From: Ostrinia nubilalis
Taxonomy: Eukaryota > Arthropoda > Insecta > Lepidoptera > Crambidae
Reading direction: 5' to 3'
Length of the DNA: 64,000 bases
Assembly: GCF_963855985.1 (NCBI RefSeq)
Contig: NC_087119.1
Span: forward strand, 350,001-414,000
This document shows positions 1 through 12,788 of the stretch, piece after piece. A model generated the notes under the pieces. It did not search any database, had not been told where the DNA came from, and saw only the letters and a program-made list of their open reading frames with translations. Every line of letters begins with the position of its first letter. The stretch's first letter is position 1. Made by a program: the position numbers and the translations under genes.

Positions 1-724
1 AGACACTTCTTGTAGGTTTATTTGTAAGGGGTTATCTCTGGAGCTAAATCGATTTAAAATGATGATGATTTTATTTTAAAAAATCCCGAATATCATAAAC
101 TCAATCAGGTTCTTGAAGAAGTTTCAGTGATTTTGCTGCAATTGAAAACATTACCTTGTAGGCATACAACAAGGGATATTTTAATAAGTTACGAATATGA
201 TTATTAATCGTAACTCTTTAGTGAATTTAATGGCGCCCTTCAGACGCCCCACCTGCGGGGCTTCTTGAGTGAGTTACCGTCTCAGTACAAACAATTTGAG
301 AGAAACCCTAGCAGAGTTCCCGCGACAATCGCGGGTCGATCGACTCAGTTCAAGAAATGCTGAGGTAGTAAAGTGGTCCTTTAATTACCGGCTTGTACTT
401 ATGAACTTAATATTAGAAATTCTGAAGAAAACTTAGGATTCGAGGAGTTACGCCGATTGGTTCGTGACGACGGACAAAAAGCTAAGAAAATCATTTTACT
501 CAATTATTTCCAACACAAGGTAACTGTTCGGTGGTAGCATGTCATCTTTCATTTAGTAATTGTTGTAACAACGACAATTGAAATAACAATAAATTAATGC
601 TAAGACTTATATCACACAAGATAGGACTAAATATTATCTGAATTACCTCTATAGTTTACTTATTTACTTTATGACATGTGAGACATGCACTCAGTTTCTC
701 AACTCTCTAATTTGGCTACCACCG
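1..724. other. Gene-free stretch, unexplained
   Basis: AT-rich sequence with no ORF, domain or repeat that I can recognise. It ends where the 5'-truncated LINE remnant begins. Confidence 0.5.
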
Positions 725-1498
725 TACTAAACTGGGTGTAACTATCGATAAACATATTAATTGGAAAACACATATAGATAATATCTGTAGTAGAACCAAT
801 AAATTTGTTTTTGCATTAAGGCAGGTTAGAAATGTAACTAATGTAAAAACAGCCATTACAGCATATCATGCTTACATAGGCTCTATACTACGCTATGGCC
901 TTATAGTGTGGGGCAATGGTACAGGTGTACAAAGAGCATTTATTGCACAAAAAAAATGCTTGAGAGCAATATGTGGACTTCCTCCACGCACATCATGCCG
1001 GCCATGGTTTGCAAAGCATGGTATACTGACTTTAACATCTCTGTATGTTTATGAAATTTGTGTATTTGTACAGCTTAACAAAACCTTATTTACACGGGCA
1101 TCCAATGTGTATCCAAGAAATACTAGAAACTCCAATAGACTGGTTTTTAACGATATGCCTAAAACAGCGCAGTTTAGTAAGAGCTGTATAGCCATGTGCA
1201 TAAAAGTTTACAACAATATACCAGATAACTTTAAAACTCTAAACAATAAATCGTTTAAGACAGCCTTGCTGAGGTGGTTACTGACTAAAACATTTTATGA
1301 CTTAAAGGATTTTTTTGATGATAATAAAGGTATTCATTAAATAAGTACTAATACGAAATGGGTGCTCTGCGGAGACGATATAAATTTGCATGTCTATTTT
1401 ATTCGACTAAACATGTTGTGTACTCGCTTATGAATTTTGTAATAACTATTTTCTACCATGTTTTATGCAAATAAAGATATTTATTATTATTTATTATA
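725..1498 (+). mobile_element. 5'-truncated Jockey/CR1-like LINE remnant
   Basis: The segment starts abruptly inside a reverse-transcriptase ORF, carries the rest of that ORF to a stop at 1338-1340, then a short 3' UTR. It ends in an AATAAA-containing tail of TATT/TTATTA repeats near 1475-1498. Loss of the 5' part and a simple-repeat tail are what target-primed reverse transcription produces. No convincing target-site duplication was seen, so the left boundary is approximate. Confidence 0.8.
729..1340 (+). pseudogene. LINE reverse transcriptase, C-terminal fragment
   Basis: The reading frame opens with LGVTIDKHINWKTHIDNI, the conserved segment that follows the RT palm in Jockey/CR1-type LINEs. 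It continues through the thumb/C-terminal region (AITAYHAYIGSILRYGLIVWG), to a stop at 1338-1340. The frame is open for about 203 codons, but the catalytic motifs (motif A and the YxDD box) and the whole endonuclease are missing, so it cannot act on its own. A start codon at 906 lies inside this frame and is not a real start. Similar C-terminal frames occur at 21.8-22.4 kb and 48.6-49.2 kb, but from different LINE families. The RT call is firm; the clade is inferred from motif style only. Confidence 0.8.
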
Positions 1499-1500
1499 AA

Positions 1501-2308
1501 GTAGTATTGTACCACAATGATGTACCTACTACTATTGCATTATTTACACAAAATCAAGAAATGCATGCGTCCTGAAATCATGAAACGCAAGACAAAGCGA
1601 TCATCCGACTTCATTAGGCAGGTATGAACTGGCAAAAACGATGGATAAAACATCTATGGCTGATGTTGACGTAATTATATTACCATTACTTATTATTCCA
1701 GACAGACGCATTCTGGCTGCGTTCAGAATCCAGATTGAAATGGTGATTATGTGCGCTGAGTGGACGCTGCGCGGTAAACATAAACATGCAGGTCGAAAAA
1801 TTATCCTAACTGGGGATCTTTCTTCAAAAATCTATATTCGCAATACACAATGACACCAATTCATTCTTATTTTAGTTTCATTTTTCTGTTTCGGTCTTTA
1901 AAAACTATTTCAAGTATACGTGGCTTTCAATTAATCGTTAACACAACTACCGATATTTTTACTGACTAGTTAAGAAGACATAGCAAAATATAGCAAACAT
2001 TGTTTTTGTATAATGTTACCATAAAGAGAGATAAATTTTGTCCTCGTATGTTAAACGCCTACTTATTCGCACTCAATGTAGGTAAAAGTATCATGATAGG
2101 TAAGAAACGACTGAGAAATTGTTAAAATTAATCTAAAGACAAGTTTTTACATCTTAGTATAAGACCAATCAGAAATTGCATAATGCACATATCTGTGTGC
2201 ATATACTATCTGTAATTTAGTCTTATAAGCGTTTTGGAACATGTATTCGGTCAGCTTTTAAGATGTTTGTAATAAATAAATAATGGGTCTGGGTGTCACT
2301 ATGTATAA
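1501..2308. other. Gene-free stretch, unexplained
   Basis: AT-rich sequence. A 70-codon ORF at 1641-1853 has no recognisable domain and looks like chance. No repeat structure was seen. Confidence 0.5.
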
Positions 2309-2582
2309 TATACAGGGTGTTAGGTAAATGGGTATATGAGCCGACACTAGCCCATGTTAACATGGGCATATAAATGGTATGGTGAAGTCAGAAATTTGAT
2401 ATCAGCATTTAATTTTTTTTAATTGTCATACAAAATAAATGTTATAAAATCCGATTTGTATGAAAATTTAAATAATTAAAATGAAGATATCAATTTTCTG
2501 ACTTCACCATACCATTTATATGGCCATATTAACATGGGCTAGTGTCGGCTCATATACCCATTTACCTAACACCCTGTATATG
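2309..2582. mobile_element. Palindromic MITE with CAGGGTGTTAGG ends
   Basis: Two arms of roughly 125 bp are near-perfect inverted repeats. The left arm reads CAGGGTGTTAGGTAAATGGG from 2313 and the right arm is its complement ending at 2576. TATA lies on both sides, consistent with a TA or TATA target duplication. No coding capacity. The TA flank and CAGGGTG end suggest a Tc1/mariner-type origin, which is inference. Confidence 0.8.
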
Positions 2583-4916
2583 TATTTAAAAAAAAGTATG
2601 TAGTATATCCGTTAAGCTAGCACCCAAAACACAAGCATTAATTTGCTTACTTTGGGGCTAGCTGGCGCTGTGTGAAATTGACTAAAGATTTAATTATTTA
2701 TTATTATTATTGATGATGTAAGAAGAGTAGAATGCGACCAAATCTCCTAGCTCCTCCCGTGGACTCGTAAGAGGTAACTAAGGGACACATGAATAATAAT
2801 ATGCGAACATCAGGCCTGAGAGCAAAGATATGTAGTAAAGACTTTACTATCGTGTGTTTGACGGCGACAAGCACGGAAGAAGTCGCTAGCAGAAGCCTAA
2901 ACCTTAGCAAATGAAGAACTGTGAAACCGGTAAATACACAGGTGTCTGCCTGCTTTTCAGCCATACACTCAAGTCAAGTGCTAAGGTGTTTCATTCCGTT
3001 GGCGTTCAATCTGTATTTTCTGGATAACAGAAGTGGCAGTACTACAGATTGTTCCAATAGCAACAACTCTACGACGCAACGCAATCACACGATGAGGCCA
3101 AACTCGTCGGGAGGGCAGCGCCCGTGCGGTGTTGATGATGTTAGAGCTCGTCATGGCCAGCAACACATTAGTTTGCACAGGATTAAACTATTGGGTATGA
3201 AGGGCAGGGGACTTTAAGTGCGCCTGAGTCTGAGTACGTTCAGTAGCGTGGAACATTATATTCAACATCTATAACGTGACATAACAATGTTGAACTTAGT
3301 AAATTGCTGTAAATTGGTAGCAGTGTTTGTTTTTGAGATGTCAATTTATGATGAACAATGCCGTCGTGTTCCGCTATGCTGCGGTAGTGCGGCGGCCATG
3401 ACATTGCATCGTCGCGTGCGCAGCGGCGGCGGTGTGTGCGCGATCACGGAGATTACGCGCGCGCACACACGTGCACCATAACATAGATAAATAATAGACT
3501 GGCGCCCGCTGCGAGTGGCTTCGTGACAATCACTGTTTTCCGAGTAGTTGTCAATCCGATCGGTGACACAGAAGGTAATGAGAGCCGAGTTGTTTAGAAG
3601 CAACGTCTTACTTACGTACATACTTTAATAACAACTCTATCAGTTGTAACTGCTTTTAGCAGCTCGAGTTGGTGGCAATACTTATATCAGTTGAAAAACG
3701 ATTGGCAATCCCTTTAAAACTGTAGCTCTTATAAATTAAATTAAATAAAAGTAAAAATGTCTGAAAATTCACTTAGGTTCTCTGTAAAAGTCGTGAAAAT
3801 ATTTTGCCAAACTGTCGAAGATTTAGCAAACAATATTTAAGATTTAGCATCAATGTTATTTCGATAAGCAACCACTAAAGCACTCTTGTAATACAACTTC
3901 AAAATGTCTAACTAGAAGATATATTTTCGGTACATTTAGAAAAATTTATCACCTACTAGTTAAGTGGTACGAACCCAAAATCAATAAACGTCAGTCAGCA
4001 CTATATGGCCCTCATTAATGGAACTGACATTTTGATAACCCTTATCAAGAAAGCAGATTAATTATAATAATTACACACAGTTACGAAATAGTGCAAGAGA
4101 AAATTCCGCGATCGGACGCGATAACTCAGTGAACCAATGAATATGACGTTGTCTGATCTACGCCAATAGGAGCGGTTGATTGATAAGGTGTTGGTTTCTA
4201 CAAATTCTTTAGCACTTATACATGCAGTTCCCCTGTGAAACTAAAGGCGCATTATATAAAATGCATCTATAAACAGATACATTTCTTGAATGTAGAGTCA
4301 TCAAATAATAGTTTCTATTACATCATGTTAGTAATTTAACACGTAGCATAATATGGACGTGGGAAAGGTATGAAAAGGAATCGATTGCTTGTGCTTTAAA
4401 CTTCGTCATCAAAATGACAATGTACCTACTGGTTAAAAAGTTTGAATACAACTGGCATAGCACCAACTGGCTTCAACGTAATTACTGCGACCTTCAAAGA
4501 CAAATTTTGATCGAATCGGATTACGATCATTAGGCAATGATGTTGTCATTGAGTTCCCTGGTAATGACGGCACGGTCATAGCATGTGCGTGTAATTAAAA
4601 TCCAAGAGGTCATACAGAGGAGGAATTCAATATCAGTTCAATTTCATCGTTTTGTTGATCAGGAGACATATCTTTTAAAGAAAAAGACAGCCAATAGAGA
4701 CTTTATAGCGCGGTTTTTTCTCAGAAATAGCCCACAATATTGTCCTGAAGCAGTAGTAGGACGTGTAAAAACGCTTTTTAAAATCGCAATGCAAAAAATT
4801 TACGACTTTGTAACATATAATTATTTAGATCTCGGTTTTCCAGTGACTACACTGAATTGTATCCTTATATTATCGAGACTTAGCCTTTTTAAGGTAAACC
4901 TATTGAAATTGTAAAA
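2583..4916. other. Gene-free stretch with a CpG-rich patch
   Basis: Mostly AT-rich. A short GC/CpG-rich patch lies at about 3365-3475 (GCGCGCGCACACAC). The short ORFs here (2707-3217, 3287-3621, 4585-4914) overlap on both strands and show no domains. Confidence 0.45.
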
Positions 4917-4972
4917 GTGTAAAAGTGCTTTTTTTAAGCCTATTTACAGAAATAAATGAGTTTTATGAGTTT
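4917..4972 (+). repeat. LINE-type 3' tail fragment, copy 1
   Basis: The block beginning GTGTAAAAGTGCTTTTTTTA, with ACAGAAATAAATGAGTTTTA after it, recurs almost unchanged at 30391-30461. An AATAAA followed by short repeats of TTTTATGAG looks like a retrotransposon 3' end with a simple-repeat tail. No ORF remains. Confidence 0.55.
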
Positions 4973-7900
4973 TTATTGCCCGGAAAATCGTTCAGCCGAA
5001 ATCCTCGCAGGTAAAGCCGCTGACAGAAGCTAGTTCACAATATAAACTACGCCTGAAATTTAAAGTATTGGTTTTAATGATTGTAATAATATGAGCACTG
5101 CTTAAAGGTTTAATGAAACATTTTAATTAAGACGAATGTTATACGAATACACTCATTAAATCCGCAAAGCCGGCTCATGCACGCACTAGCTGTTGTTTGG
5201 TCGCCACATTTACGTGTCGATAAGAGCTTCAATTCTTGTTTGACCTTTTTAATAGAAGCAACAGGCGACAATTTCTATTTCCTGTTAGAAACGAGGAGCT
5301 TTTTTAACACAAATTTTGCGTAACAGTGACCATTTGTTGACGTCATACAAGTGGTCACGTTTATTAAAGGCTCACAGTCAAATATTTTCCTTAAAACTTC
5401 CTTCAGTTGATGATGACAGAGCAGAACACACTTTATGAAGAAGGTAACTTGTAAATAGGACCTTGTTGATATGACTATAATTTAAAAGTAGGTAATATTA
5501 AATACATTACAACTATAAACATTGATAAAGTATCGTGTTATCTATGCATGCATTCAAGCGCAAGGCCGAGTGGCGAACCCGCGGTAGGTACTTGACACCA
5601 ACGATCAGCTGCGGCTCTCGATAACAATAACTTATGAATTTGAACATCCACTATGTAGTCAAAATATCTAGTTCTACGACCACCTAAAAATAATTTGTTA
5701 CTAATAATGGTAATAGATGTTGCGTATTATTTAGCAATAATTTCAAGTTATTTTGCAAAATCTTCTTGAGATCGTTTAAATGGTGTCAATTAACTACCTT
5801 TAAGTGGGTCTCTGCGCGAAACAAAGGTGTAGAAAATATCCATTCAAGGAAGCACATCAATAGGAGAGAAATAAAAGCTTTATCACTGTGGCCTGGACCA
5901 GAAGACGGACCAGTCTTTTAAAATGCGTATCAGACGGAACAGGTTAACAACTTTTACTATGAGAGCTACATCTTACATTTAAAAACAAGATACTCACGGA
6001 AATGTCATGGTAGACGAGCACTTTTGATATAGGAAAAGTTGTTATTAACAATAATTAGCATATTATGTGATTTTCTACATTTTCTAAGACTGATAAATAG
6101 TTTCTTGTATATTCTGTATAGTAACTAACTACTAACTTTTATTAAATACTATTTTATACATATTTTTAAGATGCTTATCATCGAAAAAATGGCATATTAC
6201 TTATAAATACACAAGCCGTATCAGATTGTTGCAGAAAAGAAACAAACGGACCAACAAAGGGTAATGCCGTGTCAAAGGTTCCCGCTCAGCATGAGTGGTG
6301 CGAGAGAGGTAAAACATCACAGCATGCCACGACACTGGTTGCAAATGTAATGCCAATGGGGCTTACTAGTATGGCTGCTGAGAGGTGCTTTGGACCGGGA
6401 GGGTCTGCTCCTCAGACGGGGCATACAAACCGAAGAGGGAATCGCTTTCGGGTGATTCCCAGTTCGGATATGGCGTTGCGGGCTGCATTGGGTACCTATA
6501 ATTTGAAAACCTATGGATACATACGTGCTTACCTATGTCATTGCCGTTTTGTGTGGAGAATTTGAAGGAAACTCAATTTTCAAGACAAACATTTAGGAGT
6601 GACAAACCCATTAATTAAATTTTGTGCGGTAAATGGGTTAACATGGGCTAAGAGTAACTTCCAGTTTATTTTTGAGAAGCGTCAGCTAAAAACTAATGTT
6701 TTTTCTTTCAAGATTTAGTTATAGTTATCAAATTGAGAATAAAAGCAAAATATAATACTTACTCGTAGATGTCAACACCTTGAAAACAAGTTTCAAACAA
6801 AAACAAATAAATGGAGGGTTAATTAATTATTTAGGATTTATAAAAGCTCTTAACGTTTTGAAACCTTCAGTGATTTCTTAGGTAAGCACCTCATATCTCA
6901 GTTTAAAAAAAGACGTTGATGCCTTCAAATTTTCCAGAAAATATTAAGCCAAGGCGTGCATGCGCAGGGCGCGCGCTCGGCGCAACGTTCGCTGCGCCCG
7001 CGCACGCGGCAGCTGCGTTAACAACCGCATTACGCACCGCTACAAAGGAATTTCATTATCTTCCACTATGTACGTGACAGCCTCCTTGATGAATTTGTTA
7101 ATGGACTGCACCTTCTTCATGTACTTATAATATAAAGCGAATAGCTTCACAAATACTCGTACGTGCCGCAAACTAATCATTCATAAAATCATGTAGGTAG
7201 TTGACTTAATCCTAAATCATATACCGTAACGTGTATAAAATGTGATTCAAACATTGCTATTTAAAGGCTTGTAGACTTCATTTGAGTTAAAGTAAAAACA
7301 CTGTAACATTGTAACACAACAAACACAAAGCTAATTTATACACAGGCCAGAACTATAAACACAAGACGAAAGCCAGTATACATCTATGAGCTGGACTCGC
7401 CGCCGGAGTCGTCGAATTAACCAATTATCGATTGACCTTGGTTGATTAACCGCTACAGAAATAAACATAAATAAACGAATAAGCAAAAAGTTTGGAGCCA
7501 AAAAATTAAATAGCATTCAAAGCAAATTGCAAATTAAAGAACACTGCGAATAGCACTAATACCCGTGACACAAAGTAAAGGTCTTAATAAAGTAAAGGAA
7601 GGCAGCACCTGTCACCGCCTATCACAAGCACCCCAATTGCGGTTTTGTTTGAGATCATCAAAATGACCTTTCTGCAAATTTTAACAAAATATTTTATGGC
7701 TTCTATTAAATATCAGAAGGTGTAAAAGTCAAGGATGCCGTAGAGCACCGACAAGACGTCACTCCAGCTGACGTTTTATTCGTTTTTAAGCATAAATTAC
7801 ATAAATTGCAACATAATTATTATTTTACAAACGATGATTATGATTCTTATAATCCGTTAGGATGCAGTTAAGTTGCGAGTTAAGTGTGCGATTACTCAGC

Positions 7901-8215
7901 AGCATTCTTTTGTTAGTAACGTTCATACATACAATACGAGAACACCGGTATTTTGCACGGTATGTAATGAAGCAATAAGTAAACTCATTAATCGTGATTC
8001 CATTGTCGTGTCTTTAAATCCTATTATTAGAGGCAGTACCTATTTCTTAATGGGGGAGTCCTATGCTTAGCAGTGGACTTCCTGTGGCTGCAATGAATAA
8101 CTTCTAAAATAGTAGGTACGAGAAGAGTATAAAATATATTTTTGAGAAGTATTATAATTTAATTTCTTAACGAACGTTTCAGTTTCCACCGTAAACCGTT
8201 TTTGTTTATTTATTG
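4973..8215. other. Gene-free stretch with GC-rich motif near 6.96-7.02 kb
   Basis: AT-rich with no recognised gene. The 98-codon ORF at 6269-6565 has no family that I recognise. A GC-rich island at 6955-7020 carries TTCGCTGCGCCCGCGCA (6988-7004), which recurs at 19255-19271. Confidence 0.45.
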
Positions 8216-8435
8216 ACTAGCTTTCCGCCCGAGGCTTCGCGCGCGTGTACTACATTATCTACATATTTTACGGAACCTTATTTTTTTCCAAAATAAAGTT
8301 TAGCCTATGTTACTCGTAGATAATGTAGTTTTCGAATGGTGAAGAATTTTTAAAAACGGTCCAGTAGTTTTTGAGCATATTCATTACAACCAAACAAACA
8401 AACAAAGTTTTCTTCTTTATAATATTAGTGTAGAT
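8216..8435 (+). repeat. Lepidopteran ACTAGCTG-type repeat, copy 1
   Basis: It opens ACTAGCTTTCCGCCCGAGGC, followed by TTCGCGCGCGTG, and ends in CAAACAAACAAAG..TATAATATTAGTGTAGAT. I know this start and end from a very abundant repeat of lepidopteran and other arthropod genomes. Its class is not certain to me. A second copy lies at 49913-50200, with related fragments at 44365-44554 and about 52750-52833. Confidence 0.65.
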
Positions 8436-8515
8436 ATAAAAGGAAGTGCAGTCTATTTTGCTTGTATACCTTTCTTGCAAATAAAAAGTTTTCTATTCTA
8501 TTCTATTCTATTTTT
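8436..8515 (+). repeat. Retrotransposon 3' tail with (TATTC)n microsatellite
   Basis: A short non-coding segment reads CTTGCAAATAAAAAG and is followed by four to five TTCTA units. A poly(A) signal followed by pentamer repeats matches the tail layout of the LINEs at 21.3 and 59.7 kb. No body of the element is recognisable. Confidence 0.5.
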
Positions 8516-10626
8516 AGATCCTTTGAAGTTGACAGAAACAAATATTCAAGTTATCATTGTCTCGGATACACTGACGTCTCTGCAATCTCTGGAACTGTAG
8601 GAGCCATTATTTTTATTGGAATAGATTGTAAGCAAGCCCGGCAGGTGACGTGTAGTTACCTCTTGGACTAACACGTGAGTTCAAGTAAGTTCATCGTATT
8701 TGGCCCGCGAGCACGACGATTGCGTCCACAGCACACCCTTGCCTGGCGATGCTGACGCATCATTTCAGACACGCACGTGTATGCACACTCAGCGCTCGAT
8801 GCAACTGAGCAAGGTGCAAAAGGGTTGCTGCACGCAAACCACACTAGTTTAGAGAAAATTCATCATTTTAAGATAAGTTAGGTAACGAAGGGACACTAGG
8901 TAAGTGTGTTATAACTGACACGTATTTTTTCGTTATTTATCAGCACTTAGAACTATTTACATTGTCAGTACAATACACGCACACAAGCCTGACCTGTGCC
9001 ACTTCTTGACCCAAGTTCAGCGCGTTTTATTGAGGTCAGAATATTTACCAGTGTATAGTGTGGGCTTATGATCTTATCCAGTAAGGTCTAAGGCTCTCTA
9101 AAGTGTGTGTAAGATACTGCGCTACCACACGCTGCGGCGCGTGTGTGCCACTTCGGCCGCCCTCCCGCGCACGTGACGCCGAACTATCAACGCGGCCGTT
9201 TCGAAATAATTCACGTTATTGACAACTTTTGCGAGTGAAGTGTTATCATTGTTCTTATTCGATTTACCTAGTTACAGCTCACATTTATTATTCTAGTCTG
9301 TTTAATTGTGACATATTATGTTAATTAATTTCGTTCCGAATATAATATCATTGAGGCCGTTGCTTCTCCTAAAGTACGAGTAGGTTGTGAATGTGATAAC
9401 TGAAATACGAATACGCATTTAGACAGAAACTATCTAATTTAAATTAAAATATTTCAAAATATACATGAAATGCTACGAGACGCTACGAAATTATACTCGT
9501 AGTCTAGAGAGTCCGCTCGCGATTTATTTTAGGTATTTGTTTTCCATATTCAATACATTTACAAATTAAATATCGTATGGTTAGTTTGCTTTGTAGTACT
9601 AGTTTATTCTGTGCTTGAAGGTGAAAGATGGAAATATGTAGTGGAACTCTCTCAAATGCATCCCGATCCCAAGTGTCGTAGCATTCGTAGCCGTAGCCGT
9701 AGCAACAGGCGAATGTTCACGGAGCGTTTGCTTTACGCCGCGCCTGCACGCGGGGGCTCTCATACGAGCGAGTACTCACGCTTCCAACTAAATATGAAAG
9801 GATCCAATACTGAGCTATAATAAAGGATCATGAAAGCAACGACGTACAAATTTTGGATAAATCGCTAAACTCAATAGTCCTTAAAATATTATTTCACTGT
9901 TTTAGCTAAAATGTTTTCTTAAGATTATTATTTTATTAGAAACGATTCGGCTGTTTCTATGCACGAGCAAACACCGAGGAGAGAAAAATGAAATGATCCC
10001 GATTGCAATGTATCCGCGCTACACTGCTCACAACTTGTGTTGAACTATATCCTAGATACGCGCAGTCATTAGACTCCCGATTGTGCAGCAGATAAATTGG
10101 TTGAAGGCTGCTGCTGCTCTCTGCGGTGGATGCGTCGTTAATCCCGACCGGGCCGCGTTAGCCGCGCTCGGGACGTGATAACAGCTAACTGAAGGTATTG
10201 GAATACTTGACATTGGCCATTTCAACATCATGACCATGACTACGCAGGACAGGTGGCAAAAAAGCGCGGTTAATTCTAGAGCTTTAGTTCCTGACTCAAT
10301 TATAAACGGAATCTTGTTTCTTAAAAGTAGGTACCTAAACCGTCTTCAAAAATAGAAGTATTAAACAATGGATAACACACGCGTGTCACAGATGATAAAA
10401 GGTTTTTTGAAACGAGCGATGGGGTGTAAAAAATATGTCAGTCTATTTGCGTGTCATCATCTCGACCATCGGATAATCAAGTTGAATAACATTTATGACT
10501 TCAGACGATGTACCTGCTTACAGTTGGGTCCAAAACGCTCAAGGGTATCTCTAACAACCAATCACAAGATAACTGAACACTTGGTCATTACTGCCTGCCT
10601 GTCTCTACCGAACAGACACGAATAAA
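8516..10626. other. Gene-free stretch with CpG-rich islands
   Basis: GC/CpG-rich patches lie at about 8695-8830, 9120-9200 (CTGCGGCGCGTGTGTGCC and CACGTG nearby) and 10110-10175. They could be regulatory or 5' exon sequence, but no exon with start and splice signals could be supported. Confidence 0.4.
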
Positions 10627-11575
10627 CAGGGTGTCCACTGCAAATGTTCGAAAAAATTCCCTGACTTTTCCCTGACTTTCCCTGACAATTTTCTCAAAAT
10701 TCCCTGACCAACTATGTATACAACGTGTCCCAAAATTCAAGGATAAGCCGACGCCACAGGATGGACATAGTCATGATTACTCAATTATTTTTTTACTTAC
10801 ACAATAAATTATGAAATTCAACGAAAATTGACACCCCTTATGATATTTTACATTACCACGACCACAATTTTTCAATTATTCCTGGTTTTCTGTTTATATC
10901 GGCAACTTAAGTAGTGCTGCTGTTCACCCCAACTCTTAAAACCCCCAGAATCCTTGCAGTTTTTACACAAAAGTAAATCAAAATATTTTATTTCCTTAAA
11001 ATTTTGAACGATTTTTACTTTCACTCCACTTTGACTCATCGTTTTGTAAAAAAAAGGATGAACACTACTGCGGCAAGATTTTTTAAAGTTGACGCAACTA
11101 TCCAAGATTCCAAAATGGTACTCTAAGAAACCTAGTCGCAAAAAAGATATGCGTACCATTTTTACAAGCACTTCGCTTGTTAGTTAGTATGGGATAAATC
11201 TTACAACTGAATTTAAAACCAGTTCTCCTTAATCAATTGAGCTGAAATTTGGTATACTTGTGTAAGTACGATGACAATGCAATATTATCATAGCTGGGCA
11301 TTAACTCGTTAATCCGTTAATCGTTAATTAACGAAGTTAACATTTCTATTAACGGATTAACTTTTAAGTTAACTTTAAAAAATGTTAACGGACTCGTTAA
11401 CTTCCGTTAAATTATCCTAAGTCCGTTAATCGTTAATCCAGTACCTACTATTTACCAAAAAGATACAGCAGGCACGATGAAAAACGCTAGAAAAACGCGT
11501 TCTGACAAGTACGTTCGGGCTTCCAGAACTTCCAGAACCCAAAACAACAGTTTTTGTAACCAGATCACTAACGAC

Positions 11576-11945
11576 ACATGTTAGTATGTGTGGGACAACT
11601 CTTGCAAATGAATTTAAGACCAGTTTTCCTCAACCGATTGAGCTGAAATTTGGTATACTTATGTAAGTACGATGACGATGCAAAGTTTAGGTACCATTGA
11701 GCTGGTCTGATGATGAAGTCATGAGGTGGCCATAGGAACTCCTAAATGAAACGGCGGTATCGCATCGAATTTGGGTTCGTTGGATTTGTCTTTTCGAGCA
11801 CTTTAGTACTAGATGATGCCCAGGGTCCTGATGATGGAGCCAGGAGGTGGCCATAGGAATTCCAAAACGAAACGGTGGAAACTTATCGAGTTTGGGTTTG
11901 CTGGATTTGTCTTTTCGAGCACTTTGGTGCTAAATTGCATTGTAA
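11576..11945. repeat. Foldback-arm fragment inside the hAT-like element
   Basis: The sequence from GTTAGTATGTGTGGGACAAC through two units with TTTTCGAGCACTTTAGTAC matches the inner arm of the surrounding foldback family (compare 42778-43110), though clearly diverged. It lies inside the 8-bp-duplicated insertion, so it travelled with that element or inserted into it. Confidence 0.7.
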
Positions 11946-11979
11946 ACCAAGGCTCTGAATAATTAAAAATCTTTTTTTT

Positions 11980-12619
11980 TTAAAACCGGTTAAGTGCATG
12001 TGGGACTCACGCACAAAGGGTTCCGTACCATTGATTTATGAAATTAAAATTATTTTTTTAATTTAAGTTACTTGTATGAAAGATTACGCGGTAATAAGCG
12101 GTTTACGATTTACGAGGTAAAAAAAAAACTACTTACTAGATCTCGTTCAAAACAATTTTCGTTGGTACTTTTTATAGTAATGTAAAAAGTACATCATATG
12201 TTTTTCTTTTTTAGATTTTTCATTTTCTTATTTTAGAAGTTAGAGGGGGGGGGGGGACCAACTTTTTTCCACTTTGGAAGCGTGTGTCACGCAAACTATT
12301 CTGTTTAGAAAAAAAAATTTTAGAAACCTCGATATCATTTTTGAAGACCTATCCATAGATACCCCACACGTATTGTTTGATGAAAAAAAATTTTTGAGTT
12401 TCAGTTCTAAAGTGTGGGAAGCCCCCAATATTTATTATTATTTTTTTATTTTTGCATCAAAATTTTAATGCGGTTCACAGAATACATCTACCTACCGAGT
12501 TTCAACAGTATAACTTTTATAGTTTCAGAAAAAAATGGCTGTTACTGTGACATACGGACGGACAGACATGACAAATCTATAAGGGTTCCGTTTTTTGTCA
12601 TTTGGCTACGGAACCCTAA
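11980..12619 (+). repeat. Lepidopteran GGTTCCGTACC repeat, copy 1
   Basis: It begins AAAACCGGTTAAGTGCATGT, continues through AAGGGTTCCGTACC, and ends GACGGACAGACATGAC..GGGTTCCG..CTACGGAACCCTAA. A poly-G run sits at 12244-12256. This is an abundant lepidopteran repeat known to me from its start and end; the class is uncertain. A truncated copy lies at 31367-31682. ORFs at 12240-12635 on both strands are part of it. Confidence 0.65.
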
Positions 12620-12648
12620 CAAGCTTTTATTCTGAAATGCAGTTGTAC

Positions 12649-12788
12649 TAAAACGAAAAAAATAATTGTACTTATGCAAGGTTCAAATAATTTCGAAAGC
12701 TTGTAGCGCAAGCATAAAAGAGGAATAAATTCCATGCGCGATACAAGCTTTCGAAATTATTTGAACATATTATTTTTTTCGTTTTATT
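12649..12788. repeat. Perfect 25-bp palindromic arms within a longer hairpin
   Basis: Arms 12681-12705 and 12742-12766 are exact complements (GTTCAAATAATTTCGAAAGC and on). An outer pair AAAACGAAAAAAATAAT and its complement extends the structure to 12649-12788. It could be a small MITE inserted between the preceding repeat and the TTAACG-rich end of the hAT-like element. Confidence 0.7.

Noticed and set aside
6269..6565. 98-codon ORF as a gene
   Set aside because: No recognisable domain, starts at GTG, and no splice or promoter context.
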